DNA of 64,000 nucleotides from Ilumatobacteraceae bacterium (GCA_021298435.1 JAJTFJ010000004.1:1-64000); one strand, 5' to 3'; positions 53,583 through 62,405 are shown, counted from the stretch's first letter. Numbers and translations are program-made. The notes: generated by a model from the sequence alone, not told the origin.

Positions 53583-54752
53583 ATGTTTTCTCGCTTCGTC
53601 GACACCTCGTACGCACCGGTTGTTCGCTCAAACATTGATCGACTCGTGTGGGCACGTTTGGTTTCAAACTCGTGCTATCGATTCGCACCGCCGTTCATCG
53701 CAGTCATCGCTCGTGGGCTTGACGTTTCTGTTGGTCAGATGGGTGTTGCGTTCATGGTCGGCGAATTCGCCGGACTTCTCTCGCCCATCATCGGCCGATT
53801 CATTGACAAGGGCAATCGACTGATCTCCATGATGATGGGTATTGCACTCATCACGATTTCGATTGTTGTAGCCGCAACCGCTCAGAATCTTGTTGTCTTT
53901 GCAGCCGCGATGTTTTTACTCAGTGCTGCAAAAGTTCTCTTTGATACCGCACTCATTGTCTGGGTGAATGATCATGTGCCCTACGACAGGCGTGGCCGCA
54001 TTGTTGGAGTGATTGAAACGTCATGGGCATTATCGCTTTTCATTGGCGTCGCGATCATGGGCCTCGCAACAGCACTCATCTCGTGGCGCGCCGGATTCAT
54101 CGTGGGCGCTATTGCAATGATGTTGACAGGTGCCTTGTTGGCTGCTGGCCTGCCCCGCCACGACGCGCATGCGCCTGTAACTGAACATGCGCGAGGGAAA
54201 GTCCCTGCAAACGCATGGTTTGTCTTCGCATGTTCCTTCATGCTTATGGGAGCCAGTCAATGCGTCAGTATCACTTTTGGCCCGTGGTTTGAGGACGAAT
54301 TCAACTTCACAAGCGGTGGCTTGATTGCAATCGTGATTGTGCTCGGCGTCTTCGAACTTGCATCGAGTATCGGAAGCAGTCGAGTGACTGATGGATGGGG
54401 CAAAGAGATCAGCGTGCGACGTGGTGTCATCATGATGGTGATTGCTGGTGTCGCTATGAGTGCAGGCAGTCACATCAGTCTGATTGCAATTCCCATGCTG
54501 GTGTTGTTCATTGCAGGGTTTGAGTTTGCACTTGTCAGCATGTTGCCACTCGCGGCGAACCTCGTGCCCACTGCCGGCGGCATTGGTTTAGGTCTCACGG
54601 TTGGTGCAGGCACATGTGGTCGCGCTGTCTTCAGCACAGTGGCAACATCGCTGTATGACTCTGTTGGCCCTGTCGGTCCAACAATTGCGGGCACCGTTCT
54701 TGCAGCACTTACAGTGCTTGCGATTACTGCTTACGCGCGATCCGCGCGATAA
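53583..54752 (+). CDS. MFS transporter
   Basis: 389 residues, twelve predicted helices, drug/metabolite efflux type. The first half has FAGLLSPIIGRFIDKGNRL, the loop 2-3 signature of the superfamily, and YDRRGRIVGVIETSWALSL. Directly joined to the phosphatase gene (no gap), so they are cotranscribed. It ends in a 22-bp convergent overlap with nadE. Substrate unknown. Confidence 0.88.
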   Translation: MFSRFVDTSYAPVVRSNIDRLVWARLVSNSCYRFAPPFIAVIARGLDVSVGQMGVAFMVGEFAGLLSPIIGRFIDKGNRLISMMMGIALITISIVVAATAQNLVVFAAAMFLLSAAKVLFDTALIVWVNDHVPYDRRGRIVGVIETSWALSLFIGVAIMGLATALISWRAGFIVGAIAMMLTGALLAAGLPRHDAHAPVTEHARGKVPANAWFVFACSFMLMGASQCVSITFGPWFEDEFNFTSGGLIAIVIVLGVFELASSIGSSRVTDGWGKEISVRRGVIMMVIAGVAMSAGSHISLIAIPMLVLFIAGFEFALVSMLPLAANLVPTAGGIGLGLTVGAGTCGRAVFSTVATSLYDSVGPVGPTIAGTVLAALTVLAITAYARSAR

Positions 54753-56407
54753 CCGTTTGTAATTGGCACGCGGCGATCTTTGCCGAATGCTTTTGTTGAT
54801 ACACGAACTCCTGGCGCACACTGACGACGCTTGTATTCGTTTACATCAACAAGTCGGGCAATGCGAGCGACCACTGCCTCATTGAATCCCAACTTCACGA
54901 TTTCGCTGACTGACAGATCGTTGTCAACGTAGTGGCGAAGAATCGGGTCGAGTTCTTCGTATGGCGGAAGGCTTTGATCATCGCGTTGATCAGGACGAAG
55001 TTCGGCTGATGGTGGCTTGCTAATCACTGTCTCCGGAATGATTTCACGGCCAGCACGCTCGTTGATACGACGACACAGATCAAACACCTGCGTTTTGAAG
55101 ACATCTTTGATCACTGCGTAGCCACCAGCAGAGTCGCCATAAATCGTGAAGTATCCGACAGCCATCTCGCTCTTGTTGCCATTGGTGAGAACCATCCAAC
55201 CAAACTTGTTGCTCATTGCCATCAGAGTCATCCCACGACAACGGCTCTGCAAGTTTTCTTCGGTGAGATCAGGGTCACGACCTTCGAATGACGGTGACAA
55301 CATCTCCAAATAAGCAGTAAACGCTGGCTCAATGGAGATCACTCGGTGGTCAATTCCTAACGCCTTCGCTAAACGATCCGCATCATCGAGAGAACCCTGG
55401 CTGGAGTAACGCGACGGCATCGCAATGCCATGCACGTTGTCTGCACCCAATGCATCAACTGCGACTGCAGCAACGATGGAAGAGTCGATGCCGCCCGACA
55501 AACCAATGACAACATTTGAGAAACCATTCTTACGAACGTAATCACGAGTGCCCACAACAAGTGCTGCGTACACACGATCAAGATCTGATTCAAATGGAAC
55601 GATTCCGCCGTCTGCGACAGTTCCATTAGCAGCAATATCAATCACTGAGAAGTCACTGTCAAAGGACTTCAAGCGACTTGCGACAGAACCATTCGGTGTC
55701 ACGACCACGCTCGAGCCTTCAAAGACCAATTCGTCTTGTCCACCCACTTGGTTGACATAGACAATTGCAGAACCTGTCTCCCGTGCACGTTGCGCCAACA
55801 TTTCTTCGCGCTCTGTGTGCTTGCCCTGGTGAAACGGTGAACCATTGAGGTTCAACAAAACTCGAGCACCGGCTGCAGCTTGATCTTTGACTGGTCCATC
55901 CGCAAACCAAATGTCTTCGCAAATTGAAACGCCCACCGTGACACCGTTCAATGTTGTTACGCCCGCAACAGTGCCGTCAGAGTTCGTCGCAGCACCAGGT
56001 TCGAAGTAACGCTCTTCATCAAAGACTGAATAGTTCGGCAACAACTGCTTGCGATACACATCGCGCACCGCGCCATTGATACACACAGCAGCGGCGTTGA
56101 ACAGTTGTGCATTTTCTTGGAGAACAAAACCAACGACTGCAGCACACTCACCCGTTGTTGCCGCAAAATCTTCAAGCGCTCGGCGATTGTCTGCGATGAA
56201 CGAACCCTTCAACAACAAGTCCTCGGGCGGGTATCCCGTGACACTCAACTCGGGGAACACCACCACTTGAGCACCGGCCTGAACAGCGCGCTCGTAATCG
56301 GCTGTCATGAGTCCGATGTTGCCCCGCAAGTCCCCCACAACCGGGTTCAGCTGCGACAAAGCCACCCGAAGGCCCATTTCTGGGGCTGGCGCGGTCATTT
56401 TGCTCAC
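54731..56407 (-). CDS. nadE: Glutamine-dependent NAD(+) synthetase
   Basis: Amidates nicotinate adenine dinucleotide to NAD using glutamine, 558 residues. N-terminal nitrilase-type glutaminase domain (VFPELSVTGYPPEDLLLK; catalytic Cys in SICEDIWF), C-terminal ATP pyrophosphatase domain with GLSGGIDSSIVAAV. Length is that of the shorter bacterial form. GTG start at 56407 has TAGCCT 6 nt upstream; a later ATG (MTAPAPEMG) is possible. Confidence 0.94.
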   Translation of the reverse strand: MSKMTAPAPEMGLRVALSQLNPVVGDLRGNIGLMTADYERAVQAGAQVVVFPELSVTGYPPEDLLLKGSFIADNRRALEDFAATTGECAAVVGFVLQENAQLFNAAAVCINGAVRDVYRKQLLPNYSVFDEERYFEPGAATNSDGTVAGVTTLNGVTVGVSICEDIWFADGPVKDQAAAGARVLLNLNGSPFHQGKHTEREEMLAQRARETGSAIVYVNQVGGQDELVFEGSSVVVTPNGSVASRLKSFDSDFSVIDIAANGTVADGGIVPFESDLDRVYAALVVGTRDYVRKNGFSNVVIGLSGGIDSSIVAAVAVDALGADNVHGIAMPSRYSSQGSLDDADRLAKALGIDHRVISIEPAFTAYLEMLSPSFEGRDPDLTEENLQSRCRGMTLMAMSNKFGWMVLTNGNKSEMAVGYFTIYGDSAGGYAVIKDVFKTQVFDLCRRINERAGREIIPETVISKPPSAELRPDQRDDQSLPPYEELDPILRHYVDNDLSVSEIVKLGFNEAVVARIARLVDVNEYKRRQCAPGVRVSTKAFGKDRRVPITNGYRADRA

Positions 56408-56413
56408 GCCTTG

Positions 56414-56419
56414 AGGCTA
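56414..56419 (-). promoter_or_regulatory. Candidate -10 of nadE
   Basis: TAGCCT, 6 nt before the GTG start. Confidence 0.45.
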
Positions 56420-56591
56420 ACCACCCGACCCCTAGAACCCTGTCCCTATAAGGATTCCCGCCCCGGAGGGCCCTGGGCCGGCACCTCTTTACACAGCGTT
56501 CACAATTGGGAAAAGGGAAAGAAATCCCTAGGTGCCATCATTAAGGCACTCAGAAATCGGGAATTATCCCCCAGAGGCAAAGGAATCCTCA

Positions 56592-57605
56592 ATGCCAATT
56601 CAGGCCGAATACATCTGGATCGACGGAACATCGCCGACACCATTGCTCCGTTCAAAGACCAAGGTCATTCCTGACTTCGCTGGTGCAATCGTTGACATGC
56701 CAATGGATGAGTGGGGCTTTGACGGTTCCTCCACCGAGCAGGCAAGCGGCGACGCATCTGACTGCGTGTTGAAGCCAGTCTTCCAATGCCCAGACCCGAT
56801 CCGTGGTGGCAAGAACGTTCTCGTGTTGTGCGATGTGTACATCGCAAAGACCGGTGAACCACACCCAACCAACACTCGCGCTGCATGTGCAGCTGCTGCA
56901 GCAAAGTACGCATCAGAAGAGATGTGGTACGGCATTGAGCAGGAATACACCATGCTTCGCACAGACGGTTCACCATACGGTTTCCCCGTTGGCGGTTACC
57001 CAAAGCCACAGGGTCCGTACTACTGCGGCGTCGGCACAGGCCGCGTTGTTGGTCGTGACATCATCGAAGAGCACACACAGGCATGCATCGATGCAGGTCT
57101 CCTCATCTCTGGCACCAACGCTGAAGTGATGCCTGGCCAGTGGGAATTCCAAATCGGACCTGGCGATGCACTCACCGTGTCTGACCACATGCATGTTGCA
57201 CGCTGGTTGCTCCACCGCATCTCTGAGGACTACGACGTAGTCATCTCCTTCGATGCAAAGCCAATGAAGGGCGACTGGAACGGCGCAGGCGCACACACCA
57301 ACTTCTCAACAAAGGCAATGCGCGAGAGCTACCCAGCAATCATCGCAGCCTGCGAAAAGCTTGGTACTCGCGTTCTTGAGCACGTTGAGAACTACGGCGA
57401 TGACATTCAGAGCCGTCTCACCGGTAAGCACGAAACAGCACCATGGAACAAGTACTCATACGGCGTGTCGAACCGCGGCGCATCAGTGCGTATCCCATGG
57501 CAGGTTGAGCGTGACCAGAAGGGGTATGCAGAGGACCGTCGTCCAAACGCAAACGTTGACCCCTACACAGTCACCCGTCTCATTCTTGAGACTGTCTGCG
57601 GCTAA
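56592..57605 (+). CDS. glnII: Glutamine synthetase type II (eukaryotic-like)
   Basis: Assimilates ammonium into glutamine, 337 residues, the short octameric-type family also found in Rhizobium, Frankia and Streptomyces. Motifs WGFDGSSTEQASGDASDC, YGIEQEYTM, GPGDALTVSDH and KPMKGDWNGAGAHTNFST are characteristic. ATG 56592 (MPIQAEYIW) has AAGGA eight bases upstream. About 185 bp of leader separate it from nadE; no riboswitch was recognised there. A strong terminator follows. Confidence 0.94.
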   Translation: MPIQAEYIWIDGTSPTPLLRSKTKVIPDFAGAIVDMPMDEWGFDGSSTEQASGDASDCVLKPVFQCPDPIRGGKNVLVLCDVYIAKTGEPHPTNTRAACAAAAAKYASEEMWYGIEQEYTMLRTDGSPYGFPVGGYPKPQGPYYCGVGTGRVVGRDIIEEHTQACIDAGLLISGTNAEVMPGQWEFQIGPGDALTVSDHMHVARWLLHRISEDYDVVISFDAKPMKGDWNGAGAHTNFSTKAMRESYPAIIAACEKLGTRVLEHVENYGDDIQSRLTGKHETAPWNKYSYGVSNRGASVRIPWQVERDQKGYAEDRRPNANVDPYTVTRLILETVCG

Positions 57606-57630
57606 GCCCAGAAAACACACACTTTGTGAG

Positions 57631-57657
57631 ACGGGGGGCCGAAAGGTCCCCCGTTTT
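57631..57657 (+). terminator. Intrinsic terminator after glnII
   Basis: Ten-pair stem ACGGGGGGCC / GGTCCCCCGT (one G-T pair) closed by a GAAA tetraloop and followed by TTTT. Confidence 0.85.
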
Positions 57658-57703
57658 GCTTTCTCAGTAGCCCTTTGCCCCTCTCTCGGGGCAGACTGAA
57701 GGA

Positions 57704-59050
57704 ATGAGCGACATGCTTGATCAACACCGCGACTATGTATTGCGCACCGTAGAAGAACGAGGAGTGCGTTTAGTACGCCTCTGGTTCACCGATGTGCTCG
57801 GCACACTCAAGAGCTTCGCCATCAGCCCAGCGGAGTTAGAGAACGCTCTCAATGACGGCATGACATTCGATGGCTCTTCTATCGACGGCTATTCACGCAC
57901 AGAAGAATCGGACGTGCTGGCGATCCCCGATCCAAACACTTTTGAAGTATTGCCGTGGGTGGATCCGAAGTCGGCAGAGGCTCGAGTCTTTTGCGACATT
58001 CACAATCTCGACGGTTCCATTTTTGGTGGCGACCCTCGTCAGATTCTGCGTCGCACACTCGATGCTGCTCGCGCACAGGGTTATGAATTCCTCATTGCTC
58101 CCGACATGGAGTACTTCTATTTTGAGACTCCAAAACGTGGGGAGTTGCCTGTTCCACTTGATGAAGGTGGTTTCTTTGATCTCACAACGACCGACGTTGC
58201 ATCGTCACTTCGTAAAGAAACAATTCGCACTCTTGAAGTAATGGGCATTCCTGTGGAGTATTCATTCCACGAAGATGCACCAAGCCAGCAAGAGATCGAC
58301 TTGCGTCATACCGACGCATTGTCGATGGCTGACTCTGTCATGACATTCCGCATGATCGTGAAAGAGATTGCGGCGATGCACAATGTGCATGCAACGTTTA
58401 TGCCAAAGCCGCTTGAAGGTGTGCAGGGTTCGGGCATGCACCTTCACGTCTCACTCTTCAAGGGTGATGAGAACGCGTTCTACTCCGCTGATGATCAGAA
58501 CAATTTGTCTGCCGATGCAAAAGCTTTCATGGCCGGCTTGTTGCGACATGCTGCTGAAATCACAGCGATTACGAACCAAACAGTGAACAGCTACAAGCGT
58601 TTGGTGCCTGGTTTCGAAGCACCAGTGCACATCAGCTGGGCACGCAACAACCGCAGTGGACTCATTCGAGTTCCTATTCCGAAGCGCGGAAACCCCAGTG
58701 CCACGCGCCTTGAATACCGTTCGCCAGACCCTGCATGTAACCCATATCTTGCGTTTTCCGTCATCCTCGCTGCAGGCATGAAGGGCATCCGCGAAGGCTA
58801 CGAACTGCCAGCAGAAGCCGATGCGAATCTCTTCCAGATGGACGATGCGGACCTCGCAAAGTTGGGTATTCATCAACTTCCACAGTCACTCAATGATGCG
58901 TTGAAGGTCATGGAACAATCAGAGCTTGTGCGCGAAACACTTGGTGAGCACATGTTTGATTGGTTCCTGCGCAACAAGCGTCGTGAGTGGATGGAATACA
59001 AAACCCAAGTCACTCCGTTCGAACTCAACCGCTACTTAAAGTCGTTGTAA
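57704..59050 (+). CDS. glnA: Glutamine synthetase type I, alpha-like
   Basis: 448 residues. MTFDGSSIDGYSR, the metal-binding DMEYFYF, QGSGMHLHVS and the substrate loop NRSGLIRVP are intact. At the position of the adenylylated tyrosine of beta-type enzymes the sequence is ANLFQMDDADL: Phe instead of Tyr and no insertion, so control by adenylylation is not expected. Length fits GlnA2-type actinobacterial enzymes. Start is ATG 57704, or 57713 which has AAGGA nine bases upstream. glnR follows 7 bp later. Confidence 0.92.
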   Translation: MSDMLDQHRDYVLRTVEERGVRLVRLWFTDVLGTLKSFAISPAELENALNDGMTFDGSSIDGYSRTEESDVLAIPDPNTFEVLPWVDPKSAEARVFCDIHNLDGSIFGGDPRQILRRTLDAARAQGYEFLIAPDMEYFYFETPKRGELPVPLDEGGFFDLTTTDVASSLRKETIRTLEVMGIPVEYSFHEDAPSQQEIDLRHTDALSMADSVMTFRMIVKEIAAMHNVHATFMPKPLEGVQGSGMHLHVSLFKGDENAFYSADDQNNLSADAKAFMAGLLRHAAEITAITNQTVNSYKRLVPGFEAPVHISWARNNRSGLIRVPIPKRGNPSATRLEYRSPDPACNPYLAFSVILAAGMKGIREGYELPAEADANLFQMDDADLAKLGIHQLPQSLNDALKVMEQSELVRETLGEHMFDWFLRNKRREWMEYKTQVTPFELNRYLKSL

Positions 59051-59057
59051 TCACACC

Positions 59058-59753
59058 ATGGCTTCATCCGACATGATCGTTGTCTTCCCAGGCACACCTT
59101 CACCTGATTTGGCGCGCACCCTTGACATGGGTGGGTACCGATGGAAGGCCGTGTCTGGCGCAGATGAAGCGATCAAAACAGAGCCAAAGAACGGCTGGAT
59201 GGGCGCCATCATTACGTGTGACGAAGAATCGGAAGCCGCGTGGGCATTTGCTCGTGCACTGCGCAAGCGCGATAACCCCGTCAACTCAGTGTTGCTGTTG
59301 ATATCAGGTGCGCAGTTGTCTGATCTTGAATTACGCGATGACCTGTTCGACGACTTCTGTCTGACACCATTTCATCCGCGCGAATTAGAAGCTCGCTTGC
59401 GTCATTTGTTCTCAGGCAATAGTGAAGGTGCTGCAGCGCGACCAGAACTTGTTGAGAACTCAGGCCTTGTTCTCAACCTCGAGACATATCAGGCAAGTTT
59501 CAATGGAGCATCGCTTGATCTCACGTTCATGGAATATGAGTTGTTGAAGTTCCTTGCGCAGAACCCCGGCAAGGTGTTTACGCGAGAGATGCTGTTGTCA
59601 CGTGTGTGGGGCTATGAGTACTATGGCGGTGCACGAACAGTGGACGTTCACGTGCGTCGTTTGCGCGCCAAGTTGGGCGAAGAACACGCCAACCTGATTC
59701 AGACTGTGCGCTCGGTGGGTTATCGCTTCGGCCAAGGCCGCTGGGGCAGCTAA
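59058..59753 (+). CDS. glnR: OmpR-type orphan response regulator, GlnR-like
   Basis: 231 residues. The C-terminal winged helix is complete: LDLTFMEYELLKFLAQNPG, KVFTREMLLSRVWGYEYYGG and RTVDVHVRRLRAKLGEEH, very like actinobacterial GlnR. The receiver is degenerate: the acidic pocket near residue 10 is missing (VVFPGTPSP) and the usual Lys-Pro near residue 100 is LTPFHP, so it is probably not switched by phosphorylation. Position behind two glutamine synthetase genes supports a nitrogen role. Its last 52 bp are repeated 1190 bp downstream. Confidence 0.85.
   Translation: MASSDMIVVFPGTPSPDLARTLDMGGYRWKAVSGADEAIKTEPKNGWMGAIITCDEESEAAWAFARALRKRDNPVNSVLLLISGAQLSDLELRDDLFDDFCLTPFHPRELEARLRHLFSGNSEGAAARPELVENSGLVLNLETYQASFNGASLDLTFMEYELLKFLAQNPGKVFTREMLLSRVWGYEYYGGARTVDVHVRRLRAKLGEEHANLIQTVRSVGYRFGQGRWGS
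59701..59752 (+). repeat. 52-bp direct repeat, left copy (glnR 3' end)
   Basis: 48 of 52 bases match 60891-60942; the longest unbroken block is TGGGTTATCGCTTCGGCCA. Three of the four differences are synonymous in the glnR frame, one changes Val to Met. Confidence 0.85.
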
Positions 59754-59763
59754 GTCTCACCTC

Positions 59764-60246
59764 TCAGCAAAAGTTCGATGATGATTCATCTGCAGAGATG
59801 TACGAATCTTCTCTGGAGTGCTTCGGATACTTAGTTCGACTGTCATAGGCAGCAATTCCATAGCCATCTTTTATCAATTCCAAACCAAGGTCCCGACCTT
59901 CAACATCTACGTACCTAAGAAGTCGCCCGTAACGATCTTTGTCTTCTGTACCTGCAAGTGAGAGGTTGATTTTGTTCGTGCCAATCAACTGAGCCAAAGC
60001 TTCACTCGCTTCACGAAAACCACATTCACCAGGCTCCGCAGTATCCAGGCCAACGAGGCGCACACGCTGCACAACTTCGGTGCTGTCTTTGACATCGATG
60101 GTGTCTCCATCAACTACCTTCACAAGACTCCACGTTGCCTTATTCGATTCATCTTCACCAGATTGTGAACTGACAACATAAAGGCCCATCAAGGCAAAGA
60201 GCGCTAAACCAAGAGCAACAATCTTTTTTTGGTTTGATGTTCTCAT
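59764..60246 (-). CDS. Secreted thermonuclease-like protein
   Basis: 160 residues from MRTSNQKK; an N-terminal helix (about 9-28) is a signal or anchor. The staphylococcal-nuclease fold is seen in VKVVDGDTIDVKD, RVRLVGLDTAEPGECG and DRYGRLLRYV, with the catalytic Arg/Asp/Glu positions kept. The C-terminus stops after SYISADESSSNFC, shorter than the usual family tail, so the last helix may be lacking. It is downstream of the Excalibur gene with a 21-bp gap. Confidence 0.8.
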   Translation of the reverse strand: MRTSNQKKIVALGLALFALMGLYVVSSQSGEDESNKATWSLVKVVDGDTIDVKDSTEVVQRVRLVGLDTAEPGECGFREASEALAQLIGTNKINLSLAGTEDKDRYGRLLRYVDVEGRDLGLELIKDGYGIAAYDSRTKYPKHSREDSYISADESSSNFC

Positions 60247-60267
60247 TGTTACTGATTGCAAGATGCG

Positions 60268-60804
60268 CTACTTGCAAACTCCACGCGTCGATTCCCCAAT
60301 TTTGACTGCGCTCAACATCGGAGACCCTTCGGAGATTGTCCTTCCCGGTGCTGGACTTTGCTTAATCACAATCCAATTGCTGTCATTCCACTGTCCTCGA
60401 CCTCTTCCGGAAGCATCTTGAGAGCGAGAGTAGAACACCCCGTGGTCTTGGATTTCATCTTGTGCTTCTTGAAGAGTCATGCACAAGACGTTGGGCATTT
60501 TGAAATCTTCTTGGGCATTACCCCCCAGAGGGTTATCAACATCTTTCTTGTCGCAAGCAATGCCATTCTTATTTGTATCCAGTGCGATATTGGCTTTGTA
60601 CAACGAAAGACTAAATCGTGCTTTATTTTTCTTGGCCAAAGCGGATGTCTTAGCTATTCCATTCACGAACTTGGATCGAAGTTCGACACATGTTCCATAA
60701 GCCTTTGCGGGCATCACAGTGGCTCTAGTCAAAGTTGCAGGCATCAGAAGCGTTGCCACTGCGAGTGCTGCAACCAATTGATTAGCTTTTTTTCTAACCT
60801 TCAT
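60268..60804 (-). CDS. Secreted Excalibur/PASTA-domain protein
   Basis: 178 residues with a signal peptide (about 8-35, ending near AKA). Residues 37-88 resemble an Excalibur calcium-binding domain with YGTCVELR and ALDTNKNGIACDKKD. Residues 102-176 resemble a PASTA domain (MPNVLCMTLQEAQDEI ... VIKQSPAPGRTISEGS). It should be extracellular; with the nuclease gene it forms a two-gene unit. The task is unknown. Confidence 0.78.
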   Translation of the reverse strand: MKVRKKANQLVAALAVATLLMPATLTRATVMPAKAYGTCVELRSKFVNGIAKTSALAKKNKARFSLSLYKANIALDTNKNGIACDKKDVDNPLGGNAQEDFKMPNVLCMTLQEAQDEIQDHGVFYSRSQDASGRGRGQWNDSNWIVIKQSPAPGRTISEGSPMLSAVKIGESTRGVCK

Positions 60805-60877
60805 CAGGGACTACCTCAATCTGAATTTCTCTTTCCAAACAATAAGTTCGGGAGCATCAGACCAAACAGGTCTCAAG

Positions 60878-60943
60878 ATGAAACTCGTAAAGACAGTGCG
60901 TTCGATGGGTTATCGCTTCGGCCAGGGCCGCTGGGGCAGCTAG
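60878..60943 (+). pseudogene. Fragment of the glnR 3' end
   Basis: A 21-codon frame whose last 17 residues (TVRSMGYRFGQGRWGS with the preceding Lys) repeat the GlnR C-terminus and its stop. No other part of glnR is present. A chance ATG opens it, so it is best read as a duplicated remnant. Confidence 0.75.
60891..60942 (+). repeat. 52-bp direct repeat, right copy
   Basis: Partner of 59701-59752 with four mismatches. It lies 4 bp from the stop of the CAP-domain gene, where the original glnR end probably was before the insertion. Confidence 0.85.
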
Positions 60944-60946
60944 CCA

Positions 60947-61618
60947 CTACTGGCAGTTGCCGCCTGCACCAAAGTTCTGCGTCCAGTAGATGGACTGCTG
61001 ACCCTTAAAGTCTCCTGTCGCGACACCTGATCCGAGGTGTGTGTAATCAGGCTTCATGATGTTTTCTCGATGCCCAGGGGAATCCATCCACCCTTGCATC
61101 ACTTCAGCAACATCTCGTTGGCCAACAGCGATGTTCTCACCAACCGTCTGGAAGTCATACCCCTGAGATTTTGCACGATCCGCAACCTCGCGCCCATCAA
61201 GACTCTCGTGCTCGAAGTAGTTCTCTGCTGCCATATCTTGCGAGTGAGCAGTGGCCGAGCGCGCCAACGCAGGACACCACGTCACAGGTGCCAATGATTC
61301 CCGCATACGTTCCTCATTGACTAAGTCCAACATCTCTTGCTCCTCTGGAGTGAGAGACACCGTTCCAGTCGTTTCGCCAATAGGAACCGTACTTGAGCTT
61401 CCCAACCGAGGCACTATTCGGATGTCGTCGACGGGCCTCATCGACATTAAACCAGTAAATACACCAACCAAGAAAGACACCAAGACCGCAGTTATCAATA
61501 CTCCACGGCCATAGGATCGTTTTCTTCCCTTCTGTATTTCATTATGTAGACAAAATCTTTGTCCGCATACATCACAACCTGCTTGGAAGAGTTCTTCAAA
61601 CTCAAATGGATCAGACAT
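60947..61618 (-). CDS. CAP-domain (SCP/PR1-like) membrane-anchored protein
   Basis: 223 residues. The first 30 residues hold a CDVCGQRFC cluster with His, like a small zinc ribbon, in the cytoplasm; a helix at about 40-60 crosses the membrane; the CAP domain (about 93-222) has ATAHSQDMAAENYFEHES and SPGHRENIM with the conserved His/Glu residues. Known bacterial members are secreted with poorly defined roles. Start ATG 61618 or 61621; both overlap the marC stop region. Confidence 0.85.
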   Translation of the reverse strand: MSDPFEFEELFQAGCDVCGQRFCLHNEIQKGRKRSYGRGVLITAVLVSFLVGVFTGLMSMRPVDDIRIVPRLGSSSTVPIGETTGTVSLTPEEQEMLDLVNEERMRESLAPVTWCPALARSATAHSQDMAAENYFEHESLDGREVADRAKSQGYDFQTVGENIAVGQRDVAEVMQGWMDSPGHRENIMKPDYTHLGSGVATGDFKGQQSIYWTQNFGAGGNCQ

Positions 61619-61620
61619 CA

Positions 61621-62232
61621 TTAACCTGCCTGCACGAATGCGGTAACGGAATTAGCAATCATCTGCACAGCGATCGCAGCAAGTAACATGCCAGCAACGC
61701 GAGCCAGCAAAACAACTCCTGCGGGACGCACAATCTTCACAACCAACCCGCTAAACCGCAGAGCGAATAGCGAGATGGACAGAGCGACTCCCATGCCGCC
61801 AAGAACGCTGAACCACTCGGCGGCATTGTCTGTTCGCTTGAAAAACACAATGGTTGCAACAATTGCCCCTGGGCCAGCTAAAAGCGGCGTTCCCAATGGA
61901 ACCATCGCGATAGATGTCCGTTGCTCTGGCGTTGCAACTTCGAAAGCATCTTCCTGGCCTTTGCCGTAGAGCAATTGAAGAGCGACAAGGAGGAGGAGCA
62001 AACCGCCAGCCCCTTCCATGGCCGGCACAGAAACATTCAGATAATTCAGAATGCTCTGTCCACCGATTGCGAAAAGAGAGATCACGAAGAAGGCAGTTCC
62101 CACGGCAAGATACGCAGCCCGATGCCGTTCCTTTTCAGTGAGATTCTTCGTGACGGAGAGGAAAATGGGGGTGTTTCCCGGCGGGTCCATAATGACCAAC
62201 ATGGTGACAACCACTTCTCCGAACAAGTTCAT
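61621..62232 (-). CDS. MarC-family integral membrane protein
   Basis: 203 residues with six helices. The conserved IMDPPGNTPIFLSVTK opening and PLGTPLLAGPGAI motif identify the family; the function is not established in spite of the historical link to antibiotic resistance. TAGCCT lies 6 nt before the ATG. Confidence 0.9.
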   Translation of the reverse strand: MNLFGEVVVTMLVIMDPPGNTPIFLSVTKNLTEKERHRAAYLAVGTAFFVISLFAIGGQSILNYLNVSVPAMEGAGGLLLLLVALQLLYGKGQEDAFEVATPEQRTSIAMVPLGTPLLAGPGAIVATIVFFKRTDNAAEWFSVLGGMGVALSISLFALRFSGLVVKIVRPAGVVLLARVAGMLLAAIAVQMIANSVTAFVQAG

Positions 62233-62238
62233 ATGCTG

Positions 62239-62244
62239 AGGCTA
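62239..62244 (-). promoter_or_regulatory. Candidate -10 of the marC-like gene
   Basis: TAGCCT, 6 nt before the ATG at 62232. Confidence 0.45.
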
Positions 62245-62405
62245 CTCGCGACCATCATCACTTTGTATTGCAGCAATGTTCAGTCGTGTCAGAGCCGTGA
62301 CAACAAATCGCCATTCAACTGCTGTAGCCACTCCCATCGGCCTTGCCATCAGGCATTTGACTAGGGTTGAGGAAAGCATTTGCTCAAATAGGAGTTCTTG
62401 ATTTC

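Larger units (their letters stand above)
59754..60890. mobile_element. Candidate small insertion between duplicated glnR ends
   Basis: About 1.14 kb lies between the two copies of the glnR 3' end and carries two minus-strand genes for secreted proteins. The layout resembles an element integrated into the 3' end of a gene that restores the reading frame, with left and right attachment copies. No integrase or inverted ends are seen, so this may be a remnant or a product of homologous recombination. Confidence 0.45.

Noticed and set aside
56408-56591. Riboswitch or GlnR box in the glnII leader
   Set aside because: Only short hairpins such as GTGCC/GGCAC near 56530-56552 are seen; no known motif could be recognised by eye.
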